A stretch of DNA of 64,000 nt from the NCBI RefSeq assembly GCF_000775915.1, contig NZ_BBLT01000003.1:62001-126000 (forward strand). The letters run 5' to 3'. The translations under genes and the position numbers were made by a program. The DNA comes from Sporocytophaga myxococcoides. Its GTDB lineage: Bacteria; Bacteroidota; Bacteroidia; Cytophagales; Cytophagaceae. Below, piece by piece: positions 55,601-63,594 of this stretch (position 1 is its first letter; the number at the start of each line of letters is the position of its first letter). The notes beneath the pieces were generated by a model that searched no databases, was not told where the DNA came from, and saw only the letters and a list, made by a program, of their open reading frames with translations.

Positions 55601-56411
55601 TGGTTCCGGGAATGCGGATGTTACTATTAAAGCTACAGATACTGATGGTGCTTTTACATTTAGTGATTTTAAAGTATATGTAGACAGGGAGATTCAATAC
55701 ATCACATTTGATCCTATACCGGATAAATCTATCAACAGTAATGATTTTACAATAGTGGCAAATTCAAATGCCCAGTTGCTGGTAACATTTGAAGCATTAT
55801 CATCTAATATAATAGTAGAAGGTGACAAGGTTCACATTGTTGAGCCGGGATTGGCAAAAATTAAAGCTAAACAAGAAGGCAATGATGAATTTGCTCCTGC
55901 AACTCCGGTAATACGGTCCTTCTGTGTAATTCCGGGTCAGCCACAAATCTTCCAGACGGCATTTGAGGATGGCACGGTTTTGTTGAGCTCCAGTGATGAG
56001 GACGGAAACCAATGGTATTTTAATAATCAACCTGTTGAAGGTGAAGTGAGCAATACCTTATTAGCTACGAAAACCGGATTTTATGGAGTTAAAACAATAG
56101 TTGATGGCTGCGAAGGTGAAATGTCTGTGCTTGCGGATATCATAGTTACAGGAATAAATTCGAAACTTGCTTTTGCTCAATTACAAGTATTTCCTGTACC
56201 GGCTGAGAATATGATAACTGTTCGCTTTGAAAATGCAGCTTCAGAAATCAGACAGGTTGAAGTCTTTGATGTTCTTGGGCAAAAAGTTTATAACGGGTAT
56301 TCAACTCAGGAGACAATTGAAATAAACATTGAAAATCTAAGTGGTGGGCAGTATTTGATGAAATTAAGTACTTCAGAGGGATTAATAACTAAGAGGTTTA
56401 TAAAAAGATAA
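52632..56411 (+). CDS. Large T9SS surface protein with cadherin-like and propeller regions
   Basis: The product has 1259 residues. The signal peptide ends near NSHAQ (residue about 40; an ATG at 52650 would shorten it). Next is a choice-of-anchor D-like beta-sandwich (about 42-155). A spacer leads to at least two tandem cadherin/VCBS-like repeats (about 470-650: 'ND.P.A…D.….G.L.A.D.E.D.LTF.I…G…G.F.Y' pattern). A six-bladed propeller-like region follows (about 655-935; repeated I.DA.G..V...D...G pattern), then Ig-like modules and a type A T9SS domain (FPVPAENMITVRF…GGQYLMKL). Calcium-binding repeats and the sorting domain suggest a surface adhesin or glycan-binding protein. Single gene with a strong terminator. 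Confidence 0.85.
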   Translation: MLNHTGMRDNYPINSLFSKISSGIFLATSFFCFSGNSHAQKIEIWQGSVLHSHNSTVAFPPAAETTPSLSFVIKNAGNADLQLTGEPLVRFNKVVDFFLNDEPSATIVKPGDSSVFSISYFPSSSDVNTARIFIASNDQDNETFILNLTGPGNLLYSSLNQWPGNANIQSSGDAGYAGGVSVNIENVKISGKTNTYWGPVVDSQGSLSLSLTYDGFSVSDDEVMKFSPGESSLENGILVWKGRSILIDAIDGSSPIVYTRATLQALKGDGSVYPLINPDMLGLPSQIGGLVKFSSEIDKLEANLLVEASLSPDADYMPFQEFYETQAIPADPTSAYYLGNHGFYWYNLPPVVETNIGLVLNEGGKEIINSELLNISDESSSESVTFSFDPALTTDNPVKNGTGYLVLKSDTLKKSDSFTLKDLEDGNLSFVHNGGGAVFEDAFNFIVKDGKNSVASDNGSSLFTFKIDIEPVNDLPIAKADTIYISYKGSYSGQLVATDEEQDNLTFEIVDQPLLGSVDLKENGSFIYISASTGSATDLFTFRVHDGSGFSNVSGVLINLINSAPIAKSEHITTRENVEVSGNLSASDAEGENLTFHLISNGSKGNVEMEGDGSFTYKPGTGKFGTEIFSFKVIDNAGNESPVMPYYIHIKPSLDEGDVLIADGDKIRIVDPSTSQDSIVASGEYIKNARNAYYKNGTSLFVLDAESGLVKIDIETGLQTLLVDVNRFSMLPSDPLAPAMVMDKAGNLIMADGTNGVVRIDTATGFVESVYQGGDLQFASGILLLRNGDLVVGNAGVFFGAPSSILKISPNNFVVNISTGNDVLLPLDIALKDQENIYVADGGSLASGTDEVFTLNLLDGSKEHISATGDLNWPAGIDFQQQKELFYVISQGDKSILRYDLNGAKSVIVTEDGLVNPFGLFVIQRTNMKPEFTSIDALSGIFGTVYRIDLDTVLTDDVDALFDLSVEVESSDRSVVDVSIDGKIITLICLGSGNADVTIKATDTDGAFTFSDFKVYVDREIQYITFDPIPDKSINSNDFTIVANSNAQLLVTFEALSSNIIVEGDKVHIVEPGLAKIKAKQEGNDEFAPATPVIRSFCVIPGQPQIFQTAFEDGTVLLSSSDEDGNQWYFNNQPVEGEVSNTLLATKTGFYGVKTIVDGCEGEMSVLADIIVTGINSKLAFAQLQVFPVPAENMITVRFENAASEIRQVEVFDVLGQKVYNGYSTQETIEINIENLSGGQYLMKLSTSEGLITKRFIKR

Positions 56412-56431
56412 GGAATCTTTAAGCTATAAAA

Positions 56432-56470
56432 AGAAGGAGGCTGTCTCAAAAGGACAGCCTCTTCTTTTTT
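56432..56470. terminator. Strong bidirectional terminator
   Basis: GAGGCTGTC (56437-56445) pairs with GACAGCCTC (56453-56461) within flanking AAGAAG/CTTCTT, followed by Ts. It lies between two convergent genes ending at 56411 and 56492. Confidence 0.85.
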
Positions 56471-56491
56471 ATATAAAAAAGATTATGTTTT

Positions 56492-57289
56492 TTATTGACA
56501 GATATAAGAAACTTTAGAAGTGCTTTCAGTGGATCCGAGAAGTGTATTATGTTTTGTCCTGACTTCTGTAACGTTTCCTTTATCATCATAGCTGTAGCTT
56601 ATTTCATCTGATAAACCAAACGGATAAGTAACTTTGGTGACAGGATTCTTTGTGCTCTTGCCCGTTGGGATAGGATTCGGCTTAGATCCAGTAATGTCTA
56701 TTCCAGATTTGTTTTCTACACTTGTGTCATAGTCGTACTTCGATATATAAAGCATCATCGATTCACCCAATTTAAAATAGGTGCTTTGTAATACATTTCC
56801 TCCGGAAACTTCATAAGTAGTTACATAGGCATCTTTGGAAAGAACTTCCCCTAAGGTATTATAAATATAAGTGTAAATGGTCTTTTTGGTTAGATAGCCA
56901 TCGTTGTTATATTGGTAGTAAACAGAGTCATAAATAATGGAGTCGCTACCTATTGTTTTGTTAAAGCTTTTTGCAGCATATCCATTCTTATTTACTTCGA
57001 TTTTAGAAGTACCTTGCAATCCATTAGGCCCAAAGGTGTAGGTTCTGACATAGGCACTGTCGTAATCATATGTTGTATATACACCAGATGTATTGTCTGT
57101 CAGCTTAGTGATTTTCCCATCTGAGGAATATTCACTTGTTGACAATAACTGATCATTAGCTCCTTTAACCTCTGCTACTTTACATGGGTTTGCTGGTGTA
57201 ACATCAGAATCTTTATCCTTCTTACAAGAAGCAAAGCACAGCAAAAATGCCATTGCGGAAATGGATAAATATGAAATATTTTTTTTCAT
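56492..57289 (-). CDS. Lipoprotein with RHS/YD-like strand repeats
   Basis: The product has 265 residues. The SPII signal (MAFLLCFASC) places the lipidated Cys at about residue 22. The mature part is made of short repeated strands with the pattern 'Y.YD..G...K....': YSSDGKITKLTD, YQYNNDGYLTKKTIYTYIY, YSYDDKGNVTEVRT. This resembles YD-repeat or DUF4595-type surface lipoproteins of Bacteroidota. No catalytic motif. It is probably transcribed alone, between a convergent T9SS gene and a rhomboid gene. Confidence 0.75.
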   Translation of the reverse strand: MKKNISYLSISAMAFLLCFASCKKDKDSDVTPANPCKVAEVKGANDQLLSTSEYSSDGKITKLTDNTSGVYTTYDYDSAYVRTYTFGPNGLQGTSKIEVNKNGYAAKSFNKTIGSDSIIYDSVYYQYNNDGYLTKKTIYTYIYNTLGEVLSKDAYVTTYEVSGGNVLQSTYFKLGESMMLYISKYDYDTSVENKSGIDITGSKPNPIPTGKSTKNPVTKVTYPFGLSDEISYSYDDKGNVTEVRTKHNTLLGSTESTSKVSYICQ

Positions 57290-57406
57290 GGATTATAGTT
57301 TAATTCTTTAAAAATACCTGTTTTTGATAAAAGAACCAATTTGGATGTTAGAAGCACTTTTGCTTTAAAAAATTAAGAAAAGCAGATAAAATTTAAAAAT
57401 CAGGAA

Positions 57407-58249
57407 TCAGAATTCATCAAGCAATTCCTTTTCCTTGGTGGTAAGGCTGTCTATCCCCTTTTCGTTAATTTTATCAAGAATCCTGTCAATGTCTTTTTGC
57501 TTGTTAAATTTCCTGAGATTGTATTCTTCATCCTTTGTCATATGCGTCTTTCCGGAGGTAAAAGAAGAATTAATCAAAAGGATTTCAGGCATTGCCAGTA
57601 TAAAATATAAGAATGTGACTGTAGGCGCAAGAAGGCACAGAATAGGTATGTAATTGTAGAAAATGATCTCAGGATTCATTGCTATTGCAACCAGAATTCC
57701 TGTGAGAGCACCACCCAGATGGGCATCATGACCGATATTTCCCGCATTGGATTTTATTCCATAAATGGAAATAGCCACAAAACTCAACGCAAATAACCAA
57801 CCTGGGATTTGTGCTGGTATAAATATCAAACCAATTGAGATACCCGGGAAAATAGCAACGGAGGCGAAGATTAATCCGCATATTGCTCCTGATGCACCGA
57901 TGGCACTATAATCTCCATGGTTTCTATGAATAAAGAGGGCAAACAAATTTCCACCGAGAAGACTCAAAAAGTAAATCGTAAGGAATTGTCCTGATCCCAT
58001 TTGGCTCTCTAATGCTTCTGAAAAAGAAAAGAAAGCGTAAGTGTTAATAATCAGGTGGAACCAGTTTGCATGAAGGAAGCCAGATGAAAACAACCTTTTG
58101 TAGTCCTTGTAAATTAGGATGTTGTCAACTCTAAAAAGGTATTTCTCAAAAAAATCCTTCTGCTTAAATCCCCGGTAAGAAAAATATACCGTGAGAAACA
58201 TTATAATAACACTAAATAGTAGTGCTGTGTTGGTTGAAAACGCGCCCAT
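57407..58249 (-). CDS. Rhomboid family intramembrane serine protease
   Basis: The product has 280 residues with six to seven membrane helices. The catalytic dyad is Ser120 in IGASGAICG and His177 in GHDAHLGGALTG. The N-terminal helix 2 has the supporting HANWFHLIINTYAF. The C-terminal soluble tail (about 230-280) matches the short helical extension found on Bacteroidota rhomboids (EEYNLRKFNKQKDIDRILDKINEKGIDSLTTKEKELLDEF, DUF6576-like). It cleaves membrane-spanning substrates; the substrate is unknown. Transcribed alone on the minus strand. Confidence 0.92.
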   Translation of the reverse strand: MGAFSTNTALLFSVIIMFLTVYFSYRGFKQKDFFEKYLFRVDNILIYKDYKRLFSSGFLHANWFHLIINTYAFFSFSEALESQMGSGQFLTIYFLSLLGGNLFALFIHRNHGDYSAIGASGAICGLIFASVAIFPGISIGLIFIPAQIPGWLFALSFVAISIYGIKSNAGNIGHDAHLGGALTGILVAIAMNPEIIFYNYIPILCLLAPTVTFLYFILAMPEILLINSSFTSGKTHMTKDEEYNLRKFNKQKDIDRILDKINEKGIDSLTTKEKELLDEF

Positions 58250-58376
58250 TTTTGATTTTCGGTTAATAAAGCACCTTTATAAAAATAAGGAATTTCAAGG
58301 AAAATCGCGAATAGTTGTGCCAATAACCTCCTTACTCCATAGATCAAAAATTTGGGAATTTTTAAGAGGAGAACTT

Positions 58377-58571
58377 TTAAAAATCAGTAATTTCCTTTTT
58401 TATTTTTTCAAATTGGCTATTCGTTATCTTTTGGAGCTCAACAAAATCTATTTGATTCATTTCATATAGTAGAATAGCGTTTTCCAGACTAAAGGTACAA
58501 GCCTCAAGGTAGAGAATTTTTGTATGTAATCTTCGTAAGTAGATATAATTGGTTTCTTTGTTTTTCTCCAT
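58377..58571 (-). CDS. Small conserved protein, paralogue of 60012-60209
   Basis: The product has 64 residues. The core RRLHTKILYLEACTFSLENAILLYEM is shared, with four differences in 26 residues, by the protein encoded at 60012-60209. The ends differ. It is predicted to be fully helical and charged, with one Cys and no membrane segment. I do not know the family. It is divergent from an HTH regulator gene with an 18-bp palindrome between them. Confidence 0.7.
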   Translation of the reverse strand: MEKNKETNYIYLRRLHTKILYLEACTFSLENAILLYEMNQIDFVELQKITNSQFEKIKKEITDF

Positions 58572-58620
58572 AGCATTTTGAGTTTAAAAAGTTTAAATAT
58601 AGGTACAATTTTACATATTT

Positions 58621-58638
58621 CAAGTATAATAATACTTG
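58621..58638. promoter_or_regulatory. 18-bp palindrome, candidate operator of the XRE regulator
   Basis: CAAGTAT-AATA-ATACTTG (58621-58638) is a perfect inverted repeat in the 126-bp gap between the divergent 64-residue gene and the XRE gene, followed by six Ts. It could also be a weak hairpin. Its position is right for autoregulation of both genes. Confidence 0.45.
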
Positions 58639-58697
58639 TTTTTTGTTAAAATGGACTTTACATGTGGTTATTTTTACATTTAGATTTACCCTGTATC

Positions 58698-59006
58698 ATG
58701 AAGGATCTTGGTAACATTTTAAAATCACTCAGAATTTCAAAGGGAATCAGTCAGGATGCTCTGGCTTTTGAAATAGAGATTTCACTTTCTACCTATTCAA
58801 AATTAGAAAGAGGATTAACCGATATAACACTTTCCAAGTTAGAAAAGCTTGCAGCTTTCTATGAAATGGATGTTGTAGAAGTTCTTTTGTATGGGTCAAG
58901 TCCGACGGTTATTCCTAGTATTTGTAAAAAGCTAATTGAAGAAAAGGATAGAGAAATTATGAACCTTCAAAAAGACTTGATTGAAGCTTTAAAAAAAAAT
59001 ATTTAG
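58698..59006 (+). CDS. XRE-family HTH regulator
   Basis: The product has 102 residues from ATG 58698; a frame open to 58662 is not needed. The five-helix XRE HTH occupies residues 4-66 (ILKSLRISKGISQDALAFEIEISLSTYSKLERGLTDITLSKLEKLAAFY), with the recognition helix in LSTYSKLERG. A short coiled tail (LIEEKDREIMNLQKDLIEAL) follows, probably for dimerisation. No ligand or peptidase domain is present. It sits between the divergent small gene and a second HTH gene. Confidence 0.87.
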   Translation: MKDLGNILKSLRISKGISQDALAFEIEISLSTYSKLERGLTDITLSKLEKLAAFYEMDVVEVLLYGSSPTVIPSICKKLIEEKDREIMNLQKDLIEALKKNI

Positions 59007-59192
59007 ATATCAGATCTTGTTTTTAGGTATAATTATCTGTAAGTCAGCATATATTTATATTTTTCATAGTTCCTCATTACTTTTTTAGGGTGAAAATAGT
59101 TTTGACATATAACTTTACTCATATCTTTTATTTTTATAGATTTAACATGTTGTAAATAAATAATTTAATCATAATTTAACCGCCAGTAAAAA

Positions 59193-59624
59193 ATGATTGA
59201 TTTATCTCTCGTTGGGAAACGGCTGAAGCAATTTCTTGATACGAAAAGGATGAAAATTAATGAATTAGGGAAGGCCAGTGATACTGCCGGAACTCAGATT
59301 TATAACATTATAAAGGGAAAGAAATACGGTGTCGACAAGTTTATCAGTGTCGTTCGAGAGGTGCCTGAGCTTAACCTTTACTGGTTATTGTTTGAGGAAG
59401 GGGAAATGTATAAAAATAATAATAAGGTTACAGACATTAAAGAAAAGCCTGAATATCTAAAGATGGAAATTGAAAATCTCAGATCCTTAATTAGTTATCA
59501 GGAGCTTACTCTGAATGTTTATAAAAAATCCTTGGAAATGGCGGTATCTACTAACGAAGATCTTAAAGAACTGCTGGATTTTTATCAGAAATTATTAGAA
59601 AAGGAAAAGAGTGGATCGGGATGA
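59193..59624 (+). CDS. HTH regulator with C-terminal coiled coil
   Basis: The product has 143 residues. The N-terminal XRE-like domain (about 6-68) reads VGKRLKQFLDTKRMKINELGKASDTAGTQIYNIIKGKKYGVDKFISVV, a variant of the phage-repressor HTH with the second helix drawn out. After ELNLYWLLFEEGEMYK, typical of XRE ends in Bacteroidota, a long coiled coil (about 90-140) follows. It is in line with the small coiled-coil gene 23 bp downstream, so the two are probably co-transcribed. Confidence 0.8.
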   Translation: MIDLSLVGKRLKQFLDTKRMKINELGKASDTAGTQIYNIIKGKKYGVDKFISVVREVPELNLYWLLFEEGEMYKNNNKVTDIKEKPEYLKMEIENLRSLISYQELTLNVYKKSLEMAVSTNEDLKELLDFYQKLLEKEKSGSG

Positions 59625-59647
59625 GATCTATATAAATAAGGACAGCT

Positions 59648-59872
59648 ATGGAAATTAATATTAAAGCATCTGAAGTGGGGGAGAATATTGCAAGGAAAAA
59701 TGTCGAGATTATAAAAATTAAAGGGAAGATTTATGTTCAGATGGATGACCTCGATCATGGAGAAAATTTAATGATTCTGGCAGATTCTCTTTCTGCTGAA
59801 ATGATAATACTCCAGGATCGGATTAAGGTCCTGGAAGAGCGCTTGCGGATATTGGGAGCCTCTAATTTGTAA
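59648..59872 (+). CDS. Small coiled-coil protein
   Basis: The product has 74 residues. A short strand-rich start (MEINIKASEVGENIARKNVEIIKIKGKIYVQM) is followed by an amphipathic helix with heptads (LSAEMIILQDRIKVLEERLRIL). I do not recognise the family. Placement 23 bp after the HTH gene suggests a partner that dimerises with the HTH protein's coiled coil (inference). Confidence 0.6.
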   Translation: MEINIKASEVGENIARKNVEIIKIKGKIYVQMDDLDHGENLMILADSLSAEMIILQDRIKVLEERLRILGASNL

Positions 59873-60011
59873 TAGGTGAATTTTTATCAGCTGGGGAAAT
59901 TTTTTTTTATTCTGGATAAATAAATAAACTTGATTTATCGTTTACATTGTAATTTTCTGATAGTTGAACAGTGTTTTTAATTGTGTTATCTTTTTTCTTA
60001 ATCTTTTTGCT

Positions 60012-60209
60012 ATGGACTTAAAACGCAATCAAACGAATGAACTTTTTATAAGAAGGTTGCATACAAAAATTCTTTATATTGAAGCATGTGCCTTTAGCCT
60101 GGAGAATGCCATTCTTTTGCATGAAATGGGACAAATGACTTTTGAGGAGTTGGAGGCTCATGTTGATGCGCAACTCAAAAAAATCATTAAGGAGGTGAAG
60201 GTAGAATAG
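60012..60209 (+). CDS. Small conserved protein, paralogue of 58377-58571
   Basis: The product has 65 residues from ATG 60012; the frame is open to 59964 but the shorter start matches the paralogue. The core RRLHTKILYIEACAFSLENAILLHEM is nearly identical to the protein at 58377-58571; tails differ. At DNA level the stretch CATACAAAAATTCT is identical in both genes, supporting recent common origin. Upstream is an inverted repeat GATAAAT/ATTTATC (59915-59939). Function unknown; see findings. Confidence 0.7.
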   Translation: MDLKRNQTNELFIRRLHTKILYIEACAFSLENAILLHEMGQMTFEELEAHVDAQLKKIIKEVKVE

Positions 60210-60265
60210 TGTAACATTTTTTAGTAGAGATGAGGTTTTTATGGATTTAGAAGTGGAGACTAATT

Positions 60266-61246
60266 TTAATCCATAAATGAGAATATAGTTCTCCAGTCAT
60301 TTTTCATACTGGTGATAATCCAATTTTTATCTGAAGCCATTACAAGGGCATGGTCCAGTTTTCCCAACAATGTGTCTTTGGTATAAGACCATTCCCTTAG
60401 TGCATCATCATGTTTAATAATCATTCCTAAAGAAGGTTCTCGTGATGTTACCCATTCAAGCATTTGGATGTCTCCATCAGAATTCCCGAATGCAGCTATT
60501 GGTTGTTGGCCGATATTTGCAAAAATGCCAACAGGCTTACCTTCTTCATCATCTATGAAGTTTATCTCAGGTAATCTCCAAAGCTGTGGTTGTCCATCAA
60601 CTATTTTATATTGTGTTTTAATGCTGCTACCAATGACTTGGGAAGGAGGTATGCCATAAATAGCCTTGGACCAGGGCCTGATAAAATCGATTCCCCCGCC
60701 AGAAACAATATAGTTTCTAAAACCGCTTGATTTAAAATATTCCAGCACTTGCAGCATTGGAAGAAATACACATTCAGAATATAATTTTTCAAACCTTGGG
60801 TGTAAAGCTTTTGAAATCCATGCTTTTATAAGCTTGTCAAAATCAGAGGTGGTCATTCCGGCGTGAGTCGCCATAATCATTTCAGAAATCGCTTTTAGCC
60901 CTCCGGAAAGAGCATTTTTTAAATCTCGTTGAAGTAAAGCCTTAAAAGGTTGCTCTTTTTTCCACTTAGGATGTTGCAATGCAAGGTCATCTATACGGTC
61001 TAGCAAAAAAGCCATCTGAGAATAGTATGGCTGCTCTGTCCAAAGAGTACCATCATTGTCAAATACAGCTATTCTGTCTTCCATTGCTACAAATTGAGCA
61101 TTTCCTGGATCTGTTACTTTTTTAATAAATTCTATTATTGTTTGTTTAGCCTGACCATTGTTCCAGGAGGGAAGCGGATCTTTTTCTCTTGATTTTCCTT
61201 TATTAAAAGTTGCTTGTTTGTTTTGTTCCGCCTCCCTGTTTTTCAT
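60266..61246 (-). CDS. HAD-family phosphatase
   Basis: The product has 326 residues. Motif I is AVFDNDGTLW (nucleophile Asp63 and acid/base Asp65), motif II IVSGGG, and motif IV AFGNSDGDIQML; a conserved Lys motif III (KAIYG region) lies between. The N-terminal 30 residues are polar and basic with no signal peptide. This is the phosphoserine phosphatase-like (SerB-type) HAD subgroup (haloacid dehalogenase-like hydrolase); the phosphate donor cannot be read. Convergent to the small-protein cluster with 56 bp between stops. Confidence 0.88.
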   Translation of the reverse strand: MKNREAEQNKQATFNKGKSREKDPLPSWNNGQAKQTIIEFIKKVTDPGNAQFVAMEDRIAVFDNDGTLWTEQPYYSQMAFLLDRIDDLALQHPKWKKEQPFKALLQRDLKNALSGGLKAISEMIMATHAGMTTSDFDKLIKAWISKALHPRFEKLYSECVFLPMLQVLEYFKSSGFRNYIVSGGGIDFIRPWSKAIYGIPPSQVIGSSIKTQYKIVDGQPQLWRLPEINFIDDEEGKPVGIFANIGQQPIAAFGNSDGDIQMLEWVTSREPSLGMIIKHDDALREWSYTKDTLLGKLDHALVMASDKNWIITSMKNDWRTIFSFMD

Positions 61247-61394
61247 TTGTTATATGTTATATAGAATTTCAGATTCTACTATGAGAAGCTATTTAGAATG
61301 TTAATTGTTCGGGTATTTACAATGGAGGTGGCACAATCAGAAGGAAGTAACATTTTCCTTTATGACCTGTTTTATCCGATAAATAAAAATTCCA

Positions 61395-62039
61395 ATGGAG
61401 CAGTTTTCGTACGTGTTCACGATTTTTTTTATCACAATAGGACCTCTTAAAATCATACCTTTATTCTATGGAATGACAATAGGGTTGGATGAAAAAACTC
61501 TTAGGAAACTTGCGTTAAAAGGAACCTGGTTTTCGCTCATCATTATTCTATTGTTGGTGCTTGTTGTCACCCAAATGCTGAAGGCTTGGAGAATTTCTAT
61601 CCCTTCTGTGACTATGGCCGGTAGTATATTGTTATTTATTTCTTCTTTAAGAATGATTCTGGCCTTTAAATCTCCCGAAGCCGCTGCTAGACAAGGGACT
61701 GAAATGGAAAACGAACCACATAGCCTTTCACCTAATGAATTATCAATGAAAGCTCTTTCTCCTCTGACTGTTCCTCTAATTATTTCTCCAATAGGTGTTG
61801 CAGCTATTATTGCCGCTGCAAGTCTGGCATTTGAAAATGGAATTGAAGCGGATGTTATGGTAGTAGTTGCTCTCCTTCTTATCGTATTTTTGAATATTCT
61901 TTCAATGATCTTTGCCCGAAAAATTATGAAGGTAATTAGTATGCCTGCATTTTCAATAATAGGATGGCTCCTGGCAATTCTTCAGGCGGCACTTGCTGTT
62001 CAATTTATGGTAAATGCATTACACAAGTTATTCCCGTGA
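61395..62039 (+). CDS. MarC-family integral membrane protein
   Basis: The product has 214 residues with six hydrophobic helices. The family pattern is clear: FTIFFITIGPLKIIPLFYGMT at the N-terminus, SIPSVTMAGSILLFISSLRMIL, then the second half with ALSPLTVPLIISPIGVAAIIAAASLA, and the final AFSIIGWLLAILQAALAVQFMVNAL. MarC (UPF0056) proteins are of unknown function, despite the name. Monocistronic, with a bidirectional terminator 85 bp after the stop. Confidence 0.9.
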   Translation: MEQFSYVFTIFFITIGPLKIIPLFYGMTIGLDEKTLRKLALKGTWFSLIIILLLVLVVTQMLKAWRISIPSVTMAGSILLFISSLRMILAFKSPEAAARQGTEMENEPHSLSPNELSMKALSPLTVPLIISPIGVAAIIAAASLAFENGIEADVMVVVALLLIVFLNILSMIFARKIMKVISMPAFSIIGWLLAILQAALAVQFMVNALHKLFP

Positions 62040-62123
62040 TTGGATTTGTTTTAGGATGTAAAACTATCATGAAGTAAGATGATGAAAGGAGTATGAGGAT
62101 TTTTTAAGGGCTTTAAGTATAAA

Positions 62124-62152
62124 AAAGGGGCTTCTGTCGTAGCCCCTTTAAT
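62124..62152. terminator. Bidirectional terminator
   Basis: AAAGGGGCT (62124-62132) pairs with AGCCCCTTT (62141-62149) around TCTGTCGT, with As before and a short T run after. It serves the TlpA-like gene ending at 62173 and probably the MarC-like gene. Confidence 0.85.
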
Positions 62153-62172
62153 CAATTATTATTTTATTATTG

Positions 62173-63594
62173 TTACTTCTTTTTCTCCTTATCATGTTTA
62201 ATTGAATTAGCAATGATTTCATCTGCCTGTTCATAGGAAACCCTCTTCGCAATAATCTCCTGCTTGTCATTAAGAATATAAAGAACAGGAGTAGCATAGA
62301 TATCATATCTATCTCTAAAGCTTATGGTATGATCTGGGTCATAAACGTTGGTCCAGGCAAGATCATTTTTATGAATGAAGTTTACCCAGTCTTTGTGTTT
62401 TCTGTCAATATTTACTGCATATACAGACAATCCTTTGTCCTTATATTTCAGGTATACTTCGTAAAGCTTAGGAGTAGTTTTCTGACAGTGACCGCAGTTT
62501 GGATCCCAGAAGTATACAAAAGTGTATTTTGATTTCTGATCGCGCAGTCTGCGGTAAGTTCCTGTTGAATCTTTCAGCATCAGATCAGGAGCTTTTTTGC
62601 CAAGTAAAAGAGGCTCAAGAATCTGGGCTCTTTGTACAATTTTAGCAAGTGTTTCTTTGTCAACCCAATAAGCTTTTCCCGTTTTGTAGTATTTATTGAC
62701 CATGTGCACAAATACAGCATCGGCTCCCATCAGCTGAGATGTTTCATGTTTGGTTGTGATGTACCATACTGTGTATTTAAAAACCTCTTTGTTTGCCTCT
62801 GACTTTTTAACAAGGTTATCTGCAGCGGCATTGATGGAATCTACATTAGGATAAACAAGGTGTTCAAAATACTCTTTTAGTTTTTCATGGTAAACAGGAG
62901 TTTTGGTTATCCTGTCATCAGAAAAATCGATGTTATCAAAATAGTGGTCTTTATAGAATCTGTAGGTAAATAGGGAATCTCCTTTGGCTTTTGCCGCTGC
63001 TTCATCTGCAGGAGAAACTTCTACAGGCATCATTGCCTTAAAGAGTTTTGCCACAAAAGTTTTTGGGTTATTATTAATGACACTTAATCTGTAATCATTT
63101 ATCTCTTTGCTTACTGCTTTCATTTTATCTTTAATATCCGTAGAATCTTTCTTGGATTTAGCATCAGCAAGGCTTTTCTGAAGCTTATTCATTTCTTCTC
63201 CTTTCGGATTAAGATATTTCAGATATTCATAAAACAGAGTGTTTTCCGTGGATCCTGTAACTTTCATGTTTTTTACATAGTCGGCAGTATCGGTTTCCAT
63301 AGCGAATTTCTGTTCGTTGATGAGCACTTCAAAATATCTTTTATCCGGAAGTACTACAAGATAAATGCCGCCCTCGAGAGGTGTTGTTCCTTCGAAAGTA
63401 AAATTTCCTTTTGAATCAACCTTTGCGGTGTCTTTAAGGTATTGTTTGTCCCCGAAGTGATAAGCAAGGAGGCATGTGGTATCTTTAATGCCCTTCACTT
63501 TTACCTTAATTGAATAAGCAGGCGGCGTTCCACCTGCAAACGCATTGACAACGAACAGGGAGAACAATAAAAGTAATGTGTTTCTAACTCGCAT
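62173..63594 (-). CDS. TlpA-like periplasmic thiol-disulfide protein (DUF4369/redoxin)
   Basis: The product has 473 residues. The signal peptide (MRVRNTLLLLFSLFVVNAFA) is followed by a DUF4369-like beta domain (KVKVKGIKDTTCLLAYHFGDKQYL, GNFTFEGTTPLEGGIYLVVL), a helical middle (about 125-330, DUF5106-like) and a thioredoxin-fold domain with Cys367-Gly-His-Cys370 (YFWDPNCGHCQKTTPKLYEVYLK) and the cis-Pro motif YATPVLYIL. This order is the usual Bacteroidota TlpA-type reductase/sensor-linked protein, thought to keep periplasmic thiols reduced. It probably stands alone. Confidence 0.9.
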   Translation of the reverse strand: MRVRNTLLLLFSLFVVNAFAGGTPPAYSIKVKVKGIKDTTCLLAYHFGDKQYLKDTAKVDSKGNFTFEGTTPLEGGIYLVVLPDKRYFEVLINEQKFAMETDTADYVKNMKVTGSTENTLFYEYLKYLNPKGEEMNKLQKSLADAKSKKDSTDIKDKMKAVSKEINDYRLSVINNNPKTFVAKLFKAMMPVEVSPADEAAAKAKGDSLFTYRFYKDHYFDNIDFSDDRITKTPVYHEKLKEYFEHLVYPNVDSINAAADNLVKKSEANKEVFKYTVWYITTKHETSQLMGADAVFVHMVNKYYKTGKAYWVDKETLAKIVQRAQILEPLLLGKKAPDLMLKDSTGTYRRLRDQKSKYTFVYFWDPNCGHCQKTTPKLYEVYLKYKDKGLSVYAVNIDRKHKDWVNFIHKNDLAWTNVYDPDHTISFRDRYDIYATPVLYILNDKQEIIAKRVSYEQADEIIANSIKHDKEKKK

